Assembly: GCA_045807745.1 (NCBI GenBank)
Contig: JBJMGT010000036.1
Coordinates: forward strand, 47,112 to 111,111
Reading direction: 5' to 3'
DNA from: QHXQ01 sp045807745
GTDB lineage: Bacteria; Acidobacteriota; Blastocatellia; Pyrinomonadales; Pyrinomonadaceae
Length of the DNA stretch: 64,000 nucleotides
In this document: one piece after another, positions 50,723 to 60,242 of the stretch
Layout of the letters: every line of letters starts with the position of its first letter
How positions within the stretch are numbered: the first letter of the stretch is position 1
Position numbers and translations under genes: made by a program
Notes under the pieces: generated by a model
What the model was told of the DNA's origin: nothing
The model's database searches: none
The model's input: the letters and a program-made list of their open reading frames with translations, nothing else

Positions 50723-53700
50723 GATTCGAGGTGCTCAAGCGCGGCCGCGATGTCTGCTACCTCTCCCTGCGCCCAGTTGAAATCCGTCAGCCCGGCGACG
50801 GCCGCGAAGTTCTCCGCCGCGGCCACCGGCTCGTAATTGATGAACGCGCGCAGGGCATCGGCGAAGCCGCGCGCGAGGGCTTCAACCGTCTCGCGCCGGT
50901 GGAGGTTCTGGCTGTACGACCAGTCGAAGCGGAGTTGACCGCTGACGATCAATCCGTTGACATCGAACACGCTGCCGCGCCGGCCTGCGCGGTTCATCGA
51001 TGGCCCCGCGGACTCGGCGGCGAACTTGAAGTACCCTGACTCCGGCAGCGCCCGGTCGGCTTGGCCCAGAAAGTTAAAAGTGATCTCCGTCTCGGTCGAG
51101 GCCCGCAGTTGCGCCCGCACCTGCGCGTCCTCGTGTAGGTAGCGCAGCACGCCGTAGCCGATACCTTTGCGCGGCACGAGTTGCAACTGCTCCGTCACGG
51201 CCGCCAATTCTTCTACCGCCGAGGCGGCCTCGCCGAGATCGAGCAGCACTGGCGACATCGTCGTGAACCAGCCGACCGTGCGTGTGAGATCGACTTCGGG
51301 GAAGAGTTCTTCGCGCCCGTGGCTTTCGAGGTTGACGTAGATGGCGCGGCCGCCCGTCCAGCGCGCGAGACTTTGCGCGAGGGCGGTGAGCAGCACGTCG
51401 TTGATCTGCGCGGCGAGCGCGGGGAGCGTTCGCTTGAGCAGGGTCTCGGTCTCTTCGGCCGAGAGCGAGACGGAGACGCCGGAGGCCGAAGTCACCAGAT
51501 TCTCGCCCCCCGCGAAATCCAGCGGCAGCGGCTTGAGTGCTCCGCGTGGCCGAGCGAGCCAGTAGGACTGCTCTTGCCGCACCTCGTCCGACTGCGCGAA
51601 AGCAACAAGCCGCTCGGCCCATTCCTTGTACGAAGTTGATTTCGGCGCAAGCCGCACAGCCTCGCCGCGGCTCAGTTGCTCGTAGGCCGTTTGCAGGTCT
51701 TCGACAAGTACGCGCCACGAGACGCCGTCCACGACGAGGTGGTGCGCGATGAAGAGCAGGCGACCCGGCGCGTCCGGCCCGAAGTCGAAGAGGACGCACC
51801 GCGCGATGGGCCCCGCCGACAGATGCAGACTTGCTTGCAGCCGCGCCGCTTCGGCTTCGAGCGCCGCGCGCCGTTCGGTGGCGGGCAGGCCCGCCAGATC
51901 GTGGTGGGCGAAAACTTCGTCGCCGTCCGCGCCCTGTAGATATTGCCGCCAGCCTGCACCGCGCGGCTCGAAGCGCGCACTCAACATGTCGTGATGCTGC
52001 AAGAGGTGGCGGACGCTCTGGCGCAACAGTTCGGTGGCGAGCGGCCGGCGCGTCTCAAGCAGCAGGGCTTGGTTGTAGTGGTGTGGGTTGGCGAGTTCGC
52101 GCTCGAAGAACCAGTGCTGGACGGGCGTGAGCGGCACGTCGCCGGTGACCGCACCCTGCTCGGCCGAGACGGCCTCGGCCGTGCCCACGACGGCCGCCAG
52201 CGCGGCAACGGTCTGATGCTGAAAGAGCATCATCGGCGTGAGCCGCAAGCCCGCCTGCGTCGCACGCGAGGCGATCTGGATGCTCAGGATCGAGTCGCCG
52301 CCCAACTCGAAGTAGTTGTCGTCAGCGCCGATACGCGCGACGTTCAAGACCTGTTGAAAAATCTCTGCGAGCTTCTCTTCTACTGCCCCGTGCGGCGCGA
52401 CGAAGGCGGCATCAAGTTCGGGCCGCGCCGGGTCGGGTGCGGGCAGCGCCTTCAAATCCACCTTGCCGTTTGCTGAGAGCGGAAGCGCGTCGAGCCGCAC
52501 GAAGACCGCGGGCGTCATGTACTCCGGCAGCCTGTCGCGCAGGGCCGCGCGCAGTTCGTTGACGTTCAGAGCTTCCGCCTCGCGCCCGACGACATAGGCC
52601 ACCAGCCGCTTATCATCGCCCGCCTCCGCGTGCGCCGTGACGACCGCTTGAGCGACGCCGGCCTGCTGGCGCAGCACCGCTTCGATCTCGCCCAACTCAA
52701 TGCGGTGCCCGCGAATCTTCACTTGGCTGTCGATGCGGCCCAAGAATTCGAGCGCGCCGTCGGGCCGGAAACGCGCGAGGTCGCCAGTGCGATAGAGCCG
52801 TGCGCCGGGCTGCGCCGAGAACGGGTCGGGGACGAACGCGGTCGCGGTGCGCGCGGCGGCGTCCAAGTAGCCGCGCCCTACGCCCGCGCCGCCGACGCAC
52901 AGCTCGCCCTGCATCCCTAGGGGCACGGGCGCGAACGATTCGTCGAGGACGTAGAGCTGCGTATTGGCGACGGGCCGGCCGATGGGCACGGTCGTCGCGT
53001 CGTCGTCCGGCGGGCTGGCGATGACGTGATGCGTCACGTCGTCAGAGCACTCAGTCGGCCCGTAGGCGTTGAGGACAGGTGTGCGCGGATAAGCCGCCAG
53101 CCAACGGCGGCACAACTCCGGCGGCAGGACCTCGCCCGTGACGATCAGCCAGCGCAAGGCCGAGAGTTGCGGGCGGGCGGGCGCGTCCGACTCGTGCTGC
53201 GCGAGCAGCGCGCGCAGTAGCGACGGCACGGTCTCGAAGACTGTGACGGACTCCGCTGCGAGCAGCGCCAGTAGTTGTTGTGCGTCGCGCGCGACCTCGT
53301 CGTTGACGACGCGCACGCGCGCGCCCACCAACAACGCGGCGAGGAATTGCCAGACGGAAATGTCGAACGACTGCGAGGCGTTCTGCACGACCACGTCCGA
53401 CTCCGTCAGGCCGAGGTCTGCCACCTTGACGAACAAGTGGTTAACCATCCCGCGCTGTTCGAGCAGCGCGCCCTTCGGCACGCCCGTCGAGCCGGAGGTG
53501 TAGATCACGTAGGCGAGATCGCCGGGCGCGGCCGAGGTCGGCAGGTTCTCCGCGTCGTCTGTCCCGCCTGCGCTGGCCAACAACTCTTCAAGGGCGACGA
53601 CGCGCAGGCCCGTGCGCGTCGCCAGTTCGTCGAGCGGGGCAGCGAGTTCGGCTTGCATCGCGCCAGCCTTCAGCAACAGCGTGGCGCGGCTCTGCGTGAG

Positions 53701-56700
53701 AAACTGGAGCAGGCGGTGCGGCGGATAGAGCGGGTCGAGCGGGAGGTACGCGCCGCCGGCCTTGAAGATCGCGAGGATGGACGTAAGCAAGTCCACGCCG
53801 CGCCGGGCGAGCAACGGCACGACGACGCCGGGCGCGACGCCGAGCGTGCGCAGCCGGCGCGCGAGCCGGTTAGCCCGCGCGTTCAACTGCGCGTAGGTGA
53901 GCGACTGCTCGTCGTCCGCGACGGCGACGCGCTCCGGTGTCCGTGCGACCTGCGCGGCCACGAGTTGGGCGAAAGTCTCGTCGAGCGGGAATGCCGCCTC
54001 GGTCTGGTTGAACTCGGAGAGGACGCGCCGCGCCTCTTCCGTCGAGAGCAGCCCGACCGACCACAGCGGCCGCGCGTGGTCTTCGATGAAAGCATCGAGC
54101 AGCCGGAAGAACTGGCCGACCGCTTGCTCACGTTGCTCCGCGCTGAAAACGTCCTCGTGAAAATCGAAAGTGACGGTCAGGTCGTCCGCCTTGATCATGT
54201 CGTGCATCTGTACGATGAGACTCTCGTGTGCGTGGCCGGTGTGTGGCCATTCGATCCTTATGGGCACGCCGTCCGGGGCGGAGAGTTGCGCGTTAATGTA
54301 GTTGCACTCCACGTCGTAGGCTTGCTGATGGATCGGGTTGCCGACGCCGTACTGGTGATGGCGCAAGGTCGTAAAGAACTCGGCCCGCAGCTTCTTCACC
54401 AGCGTCGTAAAGGTCTCGCCCTCGTCGATCCGGACGCGCAGCGGCAGTATCTGCATGAAGAGGCCGATGGTCTGCTGGAAGGCGGCGGTCGGGCGGTTGT
54501 GAAAGGGCACGCCCAGCGCGAGGCGACGGCTGCCGGAGACGCGCGCGAGGAAGCCTGCGGTGAGCGCAGCAAAAATGATTGAGAGCGTCGCGTCCTCCGA
54601 GGCGATGAAGAGATCGGGACTGGCGGCGACGGCTTTGAGCCGTTGGGTCCGTTCAACTCCGAGGCTGCGCGTCACGCGCGCGGAGCGCGTCGTGCGTTTC
54701 ACCGGCGGGCGGCCGTAGAAGTGCAGCGGCTCGACCGGTTCGGCCAGTTTCTCTTTCCAGTAGGCCTCCGCTTCGCTGTATTTGCGCGCGCGCGGCAGCG
54801 CCGCCTCATACGTCAGGTAGTCTGTGAACGGCGGCAGGGCCGGCTGCTCTGCCAGTCGCCCGGCGACGGAACTCTCGTAGTAATTGAGACCATGTTGATA
54901 GACGAGGAAGAACGACCACGCGTCGGCGACGACGTGGTGGATGTTGAGATGCCAAGCGAACTCGTCGGCGGCGAGTTTGACGAGCGCGGAGTCGAACATC
55001 CGCCGGCTCATGTCGAGCGGGACGCTACGCCGCGCGCGCGCCCAAGCATCCAGCCGCGCGTGCGGCGAAGCTTCGCGCGAGAAATCGAAGAAGTCCATCT
55101 CGTAGGGCAGCGCAGGGAGTATGCGCTGGCGCGGCACGCCGTCGCACTCCTCGATCACAGTGCGCAGAGCGTCGCTGCGGTCGATGATGGCCTGAAAGGC
55201 CGCGCGCATGTGTTCAGGGTCGAGCCGCTTGTTGATGAAGGCGAGGCCAAGGTTGACGTAGAGCACTTCGTCCGGGTTGAGCCGCTGCCCGGCCCAGAGC
55301 AGCCGTTGAAACTTTGTCAGGTCGAACGTCGCGCCGGCCGCCGCTCCATCTGATCCTGCATCAGCAGCCGGTTGTGGCTCGGCAGTTGAGAACTGCGGCA
55401 GTTCGGAGAGACGGCGCGTCGGATCGGCGGCGATAGCCGCGAGCAGGTCGCGGAAGTGCGCCATCCAGCGCGCGACCGAGCGGGCGTCGAACACATCTAC
55501 GTTGTAGTTACACTTGAGGCGTAGCTCGTCGCCCACTTCCGCGATGTCCAGATAGAGGTCGAGCGCGGGCGCGCTCGTCGCGTCGAGGATGAACTCCACT
55601 GCAAGCTCGTGGAGCACGGTCGGCGGGTCGGCGCGCTCCAGATTCAGCCCGGCGGCGACGAGCGGGGCGCGGCGCGGATCGTGCTTCAGGTTCAAGCGCT
55701 TGTAAAATTTGGCGACGGAAAAACGTTGGTGCTCGTAAGCCTCATAGACCTGCTTTTTGACGGCGGCGAGATACTCCTTGAAGGTCGGGTCGCCCGCCGG
55801 CCGGCTGCGCAGCATTTGCGGTTGGAGTCTGTACCCGACGGCATCTTTGCGCCGCACAGAGAGCGGGTCGGCCACATTGATGCCGACGACCAGATCAGCG
55901 CGCTCCGTCAGTTGGTGCAGCAGCAAGTTGTAGCCGGCGAGCAGCGTGATAAAGAGCGTGGCGCGTTCCCGTCGGCTCAAAGCTCTCAACTCGTTGCTCA
56001 CTCCGGCATCGATCAACTCGTAAACTTGTTTGCGCTCGTGGCTCGGCGTGACGGGGCGCGGGCGATCCGTCGGCAACTCGGCGACGGGGACGCCATCGGC
56101 GAACTGCGCGAGCCAGAAGGCCTCGGAGCGGGCCTCCTCCTCCGGCGACAGGGCCGCGCGCTGCCGCACCTGCTCGCCGAGCTTTACGGGCGGCGGCAGC
56201 GTGTGTGGTCGGCCCTCGCACGCGGCCGTGTAGAGTTCGCGCAGGTCTGCGAGCATCACGCCCCACGCCTGCCCGTCGGCGACGAGATGATGCGTGGCGT
56301 AGAGCAGGAGGTGGAACTGCTCATCGAGTTTCGCAAAGGCGGCCCGCACGACGGGGCCGCGCGCCAGATCGAAAGGCTTCCGCCCCTGCTCTTGCGCCCA
56401 CGCCAGCGCCCGCGTCTCACGCTCCCCTTCGGCCAGATGCGTGAAATCCACGAGCGGCACTTCAAGCTCGACAGCGGCGTGCACAAGCTGCTCCTCGCCC
56501 GTCGGGCTGAAGGTCGATCTGAGCGCGTCGTGGCGGGCGACCACCTCACGCAGCGCGGCGCGCATGGTCTCGATGTTCAAGTCGCCGCGCAGCCGCATCG
56601 TGATCGACTCGTTGTATTGGCGCGAGACCTGATCGCTCAACTGCGTCAGCACCCAGAACTGCTTCTGCGTCTCGGTCAGCGCGACACTATAACTTGTAGC

Positions 56701-59700
56701 AACGGCCGCGTCGTCCTCAAGTAATAGTGTCTCGCGTTGGGCGGGCGCGGGCGACTCGGCGGGTTGCTGGTAGCGCTCGCGGAGGGCGTTTAGGTGTTGC
56801 AAGCTGTCCAGCACGTCCGCCGTCGGCACGCCGAAGTCGATCAAGCAACCGATCTCCGTGACACCGGCGGCGACGAGTCGATCCACGACGGCCGCGCACG
56901 AATCGGGCGTGCCGATGAGCGTGCCGACCTGCTTGTAACGCTCGAAGCCGGCGGAGAGGAAGTATTCGAGATCGGCCTCGGAGACTTTGTCGAGATCGAT
57001 CTTCGGCCCCTGATTGCGGTTGAGCGTTGAGCGCAGGCCCATCGACGAGCGGAGGTATTCGCGGAATGGCCCGCGCGAGTCTTGCAGGGCCTTGCCGAGG
57101 TCTTCGACGACGTAGGTGTGCAGTAAGACCGTGGCGCGTGCGGTTGCGGGGTCGTGGCCGTGTTGCGCCAGCGCCTCGCGATAGGTCTTGAGCTTGGCGG
57201 CCAGTTCGTCGATGGTCTGATCCTGTAAGTTGGTCAAAACGCCCGCGCCGAGTTGGCCGGCCTTCGCGCCCGTACCGTGCGACGCGCCCGTCATCCAGAT
57301 CGGCAGTTCAGGCTGCGCGGGGCGCGTCGACAGGCCGACCTTGATAATCTCGCCGCGGCCGTTGCGCCGCTCAATCGACTCGCCGCGCCAGAGTCGCCGG
57401 ACGATGTCGATCCCTTCGTCCATCACGTCGCGGCGATTCTCGTAGGCGTCGGGCGCGAAGACGAAGTCGTTCGGATGCCAGCCCGAAGCGAAGGAGATGG
57501 CGACGCGCCCGCGCGACAGGTTGTCGATGACGGCCCAGTCTTCCGCCACGCGGATGGGATCGTGGAGCGGCAGCACAACACTCCCGCCGCGCAGTTGAAT
57601 GCGTTCGGTCTCGACGGCGAGCGCGGCCGCGAGGATCGAGGGATTGGGGGAGAAGCCGCCGTAAGAGTTGAAATGCCGCTCGGGGAGCCAGACGGCTTGG
57701 AAGCCGTGCTGGTCGGCGAATTTGACGCCTTTTAAAAGTAGCTCGTATTTGCTGCTGTAATACTCGATTGGATAGTTGCCAAAATAATAGAGACTGAATT
57801 GAAGTCCGGCCGCCGCCGCCGCGCTGCCGCCGTCACGGCGCGGCTCCTGCTCCGTGCGATCATTTACGACAGCGAGCCGCGCGCCGGTCGCAGCGCCCGC
57901 CGGCCCCGACGAAGCAGCGGATGCTGTTAACGATGAAACCGAAGAAGCAACTGGGGTGGCGACCGGCAAGCGCGTCTGGTCGCCGCCCACGCCAGCACTC
58001 GGCCCGTCGGGCGGCAGGTCGGGCAGGAAGCCACCGGCGCGCACCTGCTCGACTGTCTTCTGCACGGCCTTGATGATGAAGTCCACTTCGGCGTCGCCGT
58101 GCGCCGTCGAGAGGAAGCAGTTGCGCCCCTCCCAAATGAAGACGCCGTTGTTGACGAGGTGGTAGTAGAAGATGTCAACGAACTTATACTCGTGCGCGAA
58201 GAGGATGCGGAAGAGCGAGCCGTAGTTGACGACGCGCGCCGGGACGAGTTGTTCGGCGAAGTAGCGGTCAAGCATCTCGACCAACCGCGTGGTGCGCCGG
58301 TTCAACTCGGAGAGCAACTGCTCACCTTCATCGCGCAGTCGCGTCAGGATCGCATGCGCGACCGCCATCGTGAGCGGGTGTTTGAAGTACGCGCCCGCGA
58401 AGAGCGTCTTCTCGGCGCGCGGATAGGAGGCGTCGCCGTATTGCCACATGCCGCCGTCGAAGGCGTCCATGAACTCGGCCTTGCCGGCGACGATGCCGAG
58501 TGGCAACCCCGCGCCGAGCACCTTGCCGTAGATGGCGAGGTCGGCGTCGAGATCGAACCACGCCTGCGCCCCGCCCGGCGCGATGCGGAAGCCCGTCACC
58601 ATCTCATCGATGATCAGCACGACGCCCGCCTCCGCGGTGATGCGCCGCAACTCGTGGAGAAATTCCTTGGGCTGGATGTCTGGCCGGCGGCTCTGCACCG
58701 GCTCGACGAGGAGGCAGGCGAGTTCGTGCGCGTGTTGCCGCAGGGTGTCGAGTGAACGCGGATCGTTCCACTCGAGGATGAGCGTCTCTTGGACGGCGAG
58801 CGGCGGCACGCCCGGCGCGACGGGCGTCGCCACGCGTTCGCCGTTTCTGTTGACGACGCGTCCGAGCGTCGCATCGGCCCAGCCGTGATACGACCCCGCG
58901 AAGAGGGCGATCTTGTTGCGGCGCGTGATGGTGCGCGCCAGCCGTAGCGCACCCATCACGGCCTCCGTGCCGGAGTTGCAGAAGTTGACGCGCTCCAGTC
59001 CCGTCAACTCGCAGATCAGCTTCGCCACCTCGCCCGTGATCTCGATCTGCGGGCCGAGGTGTGTGCCGGCCCTGAGTTGCCTTTGGATGGCTTCGTTGAC
59101 GAAGTCGGGTGCGTGGCCGAAGAGGTGCAGGCCGAAGCCCATCGTCACATCGACGTACTCGTTGCCGTCCACGTCCCACATCTTCGGCCCGGCCGAACGC
59201 GCGGCGTAGAGTTGATAGACCATCTCCTTCCAGAGGAGTCGAAACCCGGCCGACACGCGGCTGTCGGCGACGTAGGGACGATGCTCCTGCGTCAGCCTTT
59301 TCGACTCGCGCGTGCGCTCGGTGTAGCTTTTGATCAGCGCGTCGAGGTGCTGCTGCTGGTGCGGGGTCAGCCCGCCGGTCGTGCCCTTCTGAATCGGCTG
59401 ATACGGGATGAAGAGTTCAGGCTCGATCCCGCGCGGCGCGGGCTGTGGCGTCTGCGCCGGGGTGGTTGCCGCTGTCGGCGGCGCGGGCGGCGCCGCCGAC
59501 AGCGTGCGCACTGCGGCGGCCGGAAGCGCCTGCGCCGCTGGTGCGGGCGGCGCAACCGGCGTGGGTACACCGCGCAGCAAGTCTAATTGCTGCGTCATAA
59601 CCTGAAGCTGTTGGGCCATGAGTTGTTCGAGGACGGATGTGGGTACGCTCGATTGCTCCGCGCCGGGGCGCATGGCCACTTCGGCGTGGGCCATGGGCGC

Positions 59701-60186
59701 GCCGGTGGCCGGCGGTTCGTACTGCGCGGCGGACTGAGCAACAGGCGGCGGCGCGGACGCTGGCGTATGCACGACTGAAGGAGCAGTCGCGGACACAGGC
59801 GGTACGGGTTCCGCTTCGCGTTGCTGCGGCGGCGGCGCAGTTTCAAGGGTGGCGGGGGGTACATCCGGCTGTGCGTCGCCCGGCGCGGCCACAGAATTGG
59901 GCGCAGAGTCGGGCGGCAGGGCTTGCTCAAGAAACGTCGCGACGGCGTCGAGCGTGTTCAGTTCTTCGAGCAATTGCACGACCGATAGCTTCACCGCGAA
60001 CTGATCCTGAATGGCCTGCGTGGCTTGGATCAGCATCAGGGAATCGACGCCCACGTCGAAGAAACTCACATGGATGTCCATGCCCTCCGGCTTGATCCCG
60101 GTCAGGTTCTGCACGATGTTCTTCAACGCCGCGAGGACGTGCTGCTTGCGCTGCGAGTCGGGCATAGTGTCAACGTGCGCCGTCAT
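50719..60186 (-). CDS. Hybrid megasynthase ACP-AMT-MO-C-C-A-PCP-E
   Basis: This 3155-residue protein has an ACP first (S49 in GVDSLML), then a Pro/Ala-rich linker. A class III aminotransferase spans 257-722 (K555 in YGKVLGAGLP), and a luciferase-like flavin monooxygenase 792-1140 (FSLYYFGNYPIEYY; ASGWHPNDFVF). A hybrid-type C domain spans 1162-1600 with HHLVADG (H1299, H1300, D1304). A second C domain spans about 1619-2060 with HHVVADA (G to A at 1756). A spans 2061-2585 (YTSGSTGVPKG; code DIWEITADDK, no confident match). PCP S2632 lies in LGGDS, and E runs from 2686 to the end (AHHLVVDG). aaaggag precedes the ATG. The aminotransferase and oxygenase predict a beta-amino, alpha-hydroxy acyl unit, as in microginin. 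Confidence 0.92.
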   Translation of the reverse strand: MTAHVDTMPDSQRKQHVLAALKNIVQNLTGIKPEGMDIHVSFFDVGVDSLMLIQATQAIQDQFAVKLSVVQLLEELNTLDAVATFLEQALPPDSAPNSVAAPGDAQPDVPPATLETAPPPQQREAEPVPPVSATAPSVVHTPASAPPPVAQSAAQYEPPATGAPMAHAEVAMRPGAEQSSVPTSVLEQLMAQQLQVMTQQLDLLRGVPTPVAPPAPAAQALPAAAVRTLSAAPPAPPTAATTPAQTPQPAPRGIEPELFIPYQPIQKGTTGGLTPHQQQHLDALIKSYTERTRESKRLTQEHRPYVADSRVSAGFRLLWKEMVYQLYAARSAGPKMWDVDGNEYVDVTMGFGLHLFGHAPDFVNEAIQRQLRAGTHLGPQIEITGEVAKLICELTGLERVNFCNSGTEAVMGALRLARTITRRNKIALFAGSYHGWADATLGRVVNRNGERVATPVAPGVPPLAVQETLILEWNDPRSLDTLRQHAHELACLLVEPVQSRRPDIQPKEFLHELRRITAEAGVVLIIDEMVTGFRIAPGGAQAWFDLDADLAIYGKVLGAGLPLGIVAGKAEFMDAFDGGMWQYGDASYPRAEKTLFAGAYFKHPLTMAVAHAILTRLRDEGEQLLSELNRRTTRLVEMLDRYFAEQLVPARVVNYGSLFRILFAHEYKFVDIFYYHLVNNGVFIWEGRNCFLSTAHGDAEVDFIIKAVQKTVEQVRAGGFLPDLPPDGPSAGVGGDQTRLPVATPVASSVSSLTASAASSGPAGAATGARLAVVNDRTEQEPRRDGGSAAAAAGLQFSLYYFGNYPIEYYSSKYELLLKGVKFADQHGFQAVWLPERHFNSYGGFSPNPSILAAALAVETERIQLRGGSVVLPLHDPIRVAEDWAVIDNLSRGRVAISFASGWHPNDFVFAPDAYENRRDVMDEGIDIVRRLWRGESIERRNGRGEIIKVGLSTRPAQPELPIWMTGASHGTGAKAGQLGAGVLTNLQDQTIDELAAKLKTYREALAQHGHDPATARATVLLHTYVVEDLGKALQDSRGPFREYLRSSMGLRSTLNRNQGPKIDLDKVSEADLEYFLSAGFERYKQVGTLIGTPDSCAAVVDRLVAAGVTEIGCLIDFGVPTADVLDSLQHLNALRERYQQPAESPAPAQRETLLLEDDAAVATSYSVALTETQKQFWVLTQLSDQVSRQYNESITMRLRGDLNIETMRAALREVVARHDALRSTFSPTGEEQLVHAAVELEVPLVDFTHLAEGERETRALAWAQEQGRKPFDLARGPVVRAAFAKLDEQFHLLLYATHHLVADGQAWGVMLADLRELYTAACEGRPHTLPPPVKLGEQVRQRAALSPEEEARSEAFWLAQFADGVPVAELPTDRPRPVTPSHERKQVYELIDAGVSNELRALSRRERATLFITLLAGYNLLLHQLTERADLVVGINVADPLSVRRKDAVGYRLQPQMLRSRPAGDPTFKEYLAAVKKQVYEAYEHQRFSVAKFYKRLNLKHDPRRAPLVAAGLNLERADPPTVLHELAVEFILDATSAPALDLYLDIAEVGDELRLKCNYNVDVFDARSVARWMAHFRDLLAAIAADPTRRLSELPQFSTAEPQPAADAGSDGAAAGATFDLTKFQRLLWAGQRLNPDEVLYVNLGLAFINKRLDPEHMRAAFQAIIDRSDALRTVIEECDGVPRQRILPALPYEMDFFDFSREASPHARLDAWARARRSVPLDMSRRMFDSALVKLAADEFAWHLNIHHVVADAWSFFLVYQHGLNYYESSVAGRLAEQPALPPFTDYLTYEAALPRARKYSEAEAYWKEKLAEPVEPLHFYGRPPVKRTTRSARVTRSLGVERTQRLKAVAASPDLFIASEDATLSIIFAALTAGFLARVSGSRRLALGVPFHNRPTAAFQQTIGLFMQILPLRVRIDEGETFTTLVKKLRAEFFTTLRHHQYGVGNPIHQQAYDVECNYINAQLSAPDGVPIRIEWPHTGHAHESLIVQMHDMIKADDLTVTFDFHEDVFSAEQREQAVGQFFRLLDAFIEDHARPLWSVGLLSTEEARRVLSEFNQTEAAFPLDETFAQLVAAQVARTPERVAVADDEQSLTYAQLNARANRLARRLRTLGVAPGVVVPLLARRGVDLLTSILAIFKAGGAYLPLDPLYPPHRLLQFLTQSRATLLLKAGAMQAELAAPLDELATRTGLRVVALEELLASAGGTDDAENLPTSAAPGDLAYVIYTSGSTGVPKGALLEQRGMVNHLFVKVADLGLTESDVVVQNASQSFDISVWQFLAALLVGARVRVVNDEVARDAQQLLALLAAESVTVFETVPSLLRALLAQHESDAPARPQLSALRWLIVTGEVLPPELCRRWLAAYPRTPVLNAYGPTECSDDVTHHVIASPPDDDATTVPIGRPVANTQLYVLDESFAPVPLGMQGELCVGGAGVGRGYLDAAARTATAFVPDPFSAQPGARLYRTGDLARFRPDGALEFLGRIDSQVKIRGHRIELGEIEAVLRQQAGVAQAVVTAHAEAGDDKRLVAYVVGREAEALNVNELRAALRDRLPEYMTPAVFVRLDALPLSANGKVDLKALPAPDPARPELDAAFVAPHGAVEEKLAEIFQQVLNVARIGADDNYFELGGDSILSIQIASRATQAGLRLTPMMLFQHQTVAALAAVVGTAEAVSAEQGAVTGDVPLTPVQHWFFERELANPHHYNQALLLETRRPLATELLRQSVRHLLQHHDMLSARFEPRGAGWRQYLQGADGDEVFAHHDLAGLPATERRAALEAEAARLQASLHLSAGPIARCVLFDFGPDAPGRLLFIAHHLVVDGVSWRVLVEDLQTAYEQLSRGEAVRLAPKSTSYKEWAERLVAFAQSDEVRQEQSYWLARPRGALKPLPLDFAGGENLVTSASGVSVSLSAEETETLLKRTLPALAAQINDVLLTALAQSLARWTGGRAIYVNLESHGREELFPEVDLTRTVGWFTTMSPVLLDLGEAASAVEELAAVTEQLQLVPRKGIGYGVLRYLHEDAQVRAQLRASTETEITFNFLGQADRALPESGYFKFAAESAGPSMNRAGRRGSVFDVNGLIVSGQLRFDWSYSQNLHRRETVEALARGFADALRAFINYEPVAAAENFAAVAGLTDFNWAQGEVADIAAALEHLES

Positions 60187-60242
60187 AACGAAACTCCTTT
60201 GAGTTAATTTCAGTGAGGCTGGCTATGGCCTATGGGCAGTGG

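Noticed and set aside
53275..54582. Open frame of 435 codons on the plus strand inside the megasynthase gene
   Set aside because: It is antisense to conserved C/A domain sequence and rich in Arg, Val, Glu and Gly with no motifs. High GC produces long shadow frames throughout the window.
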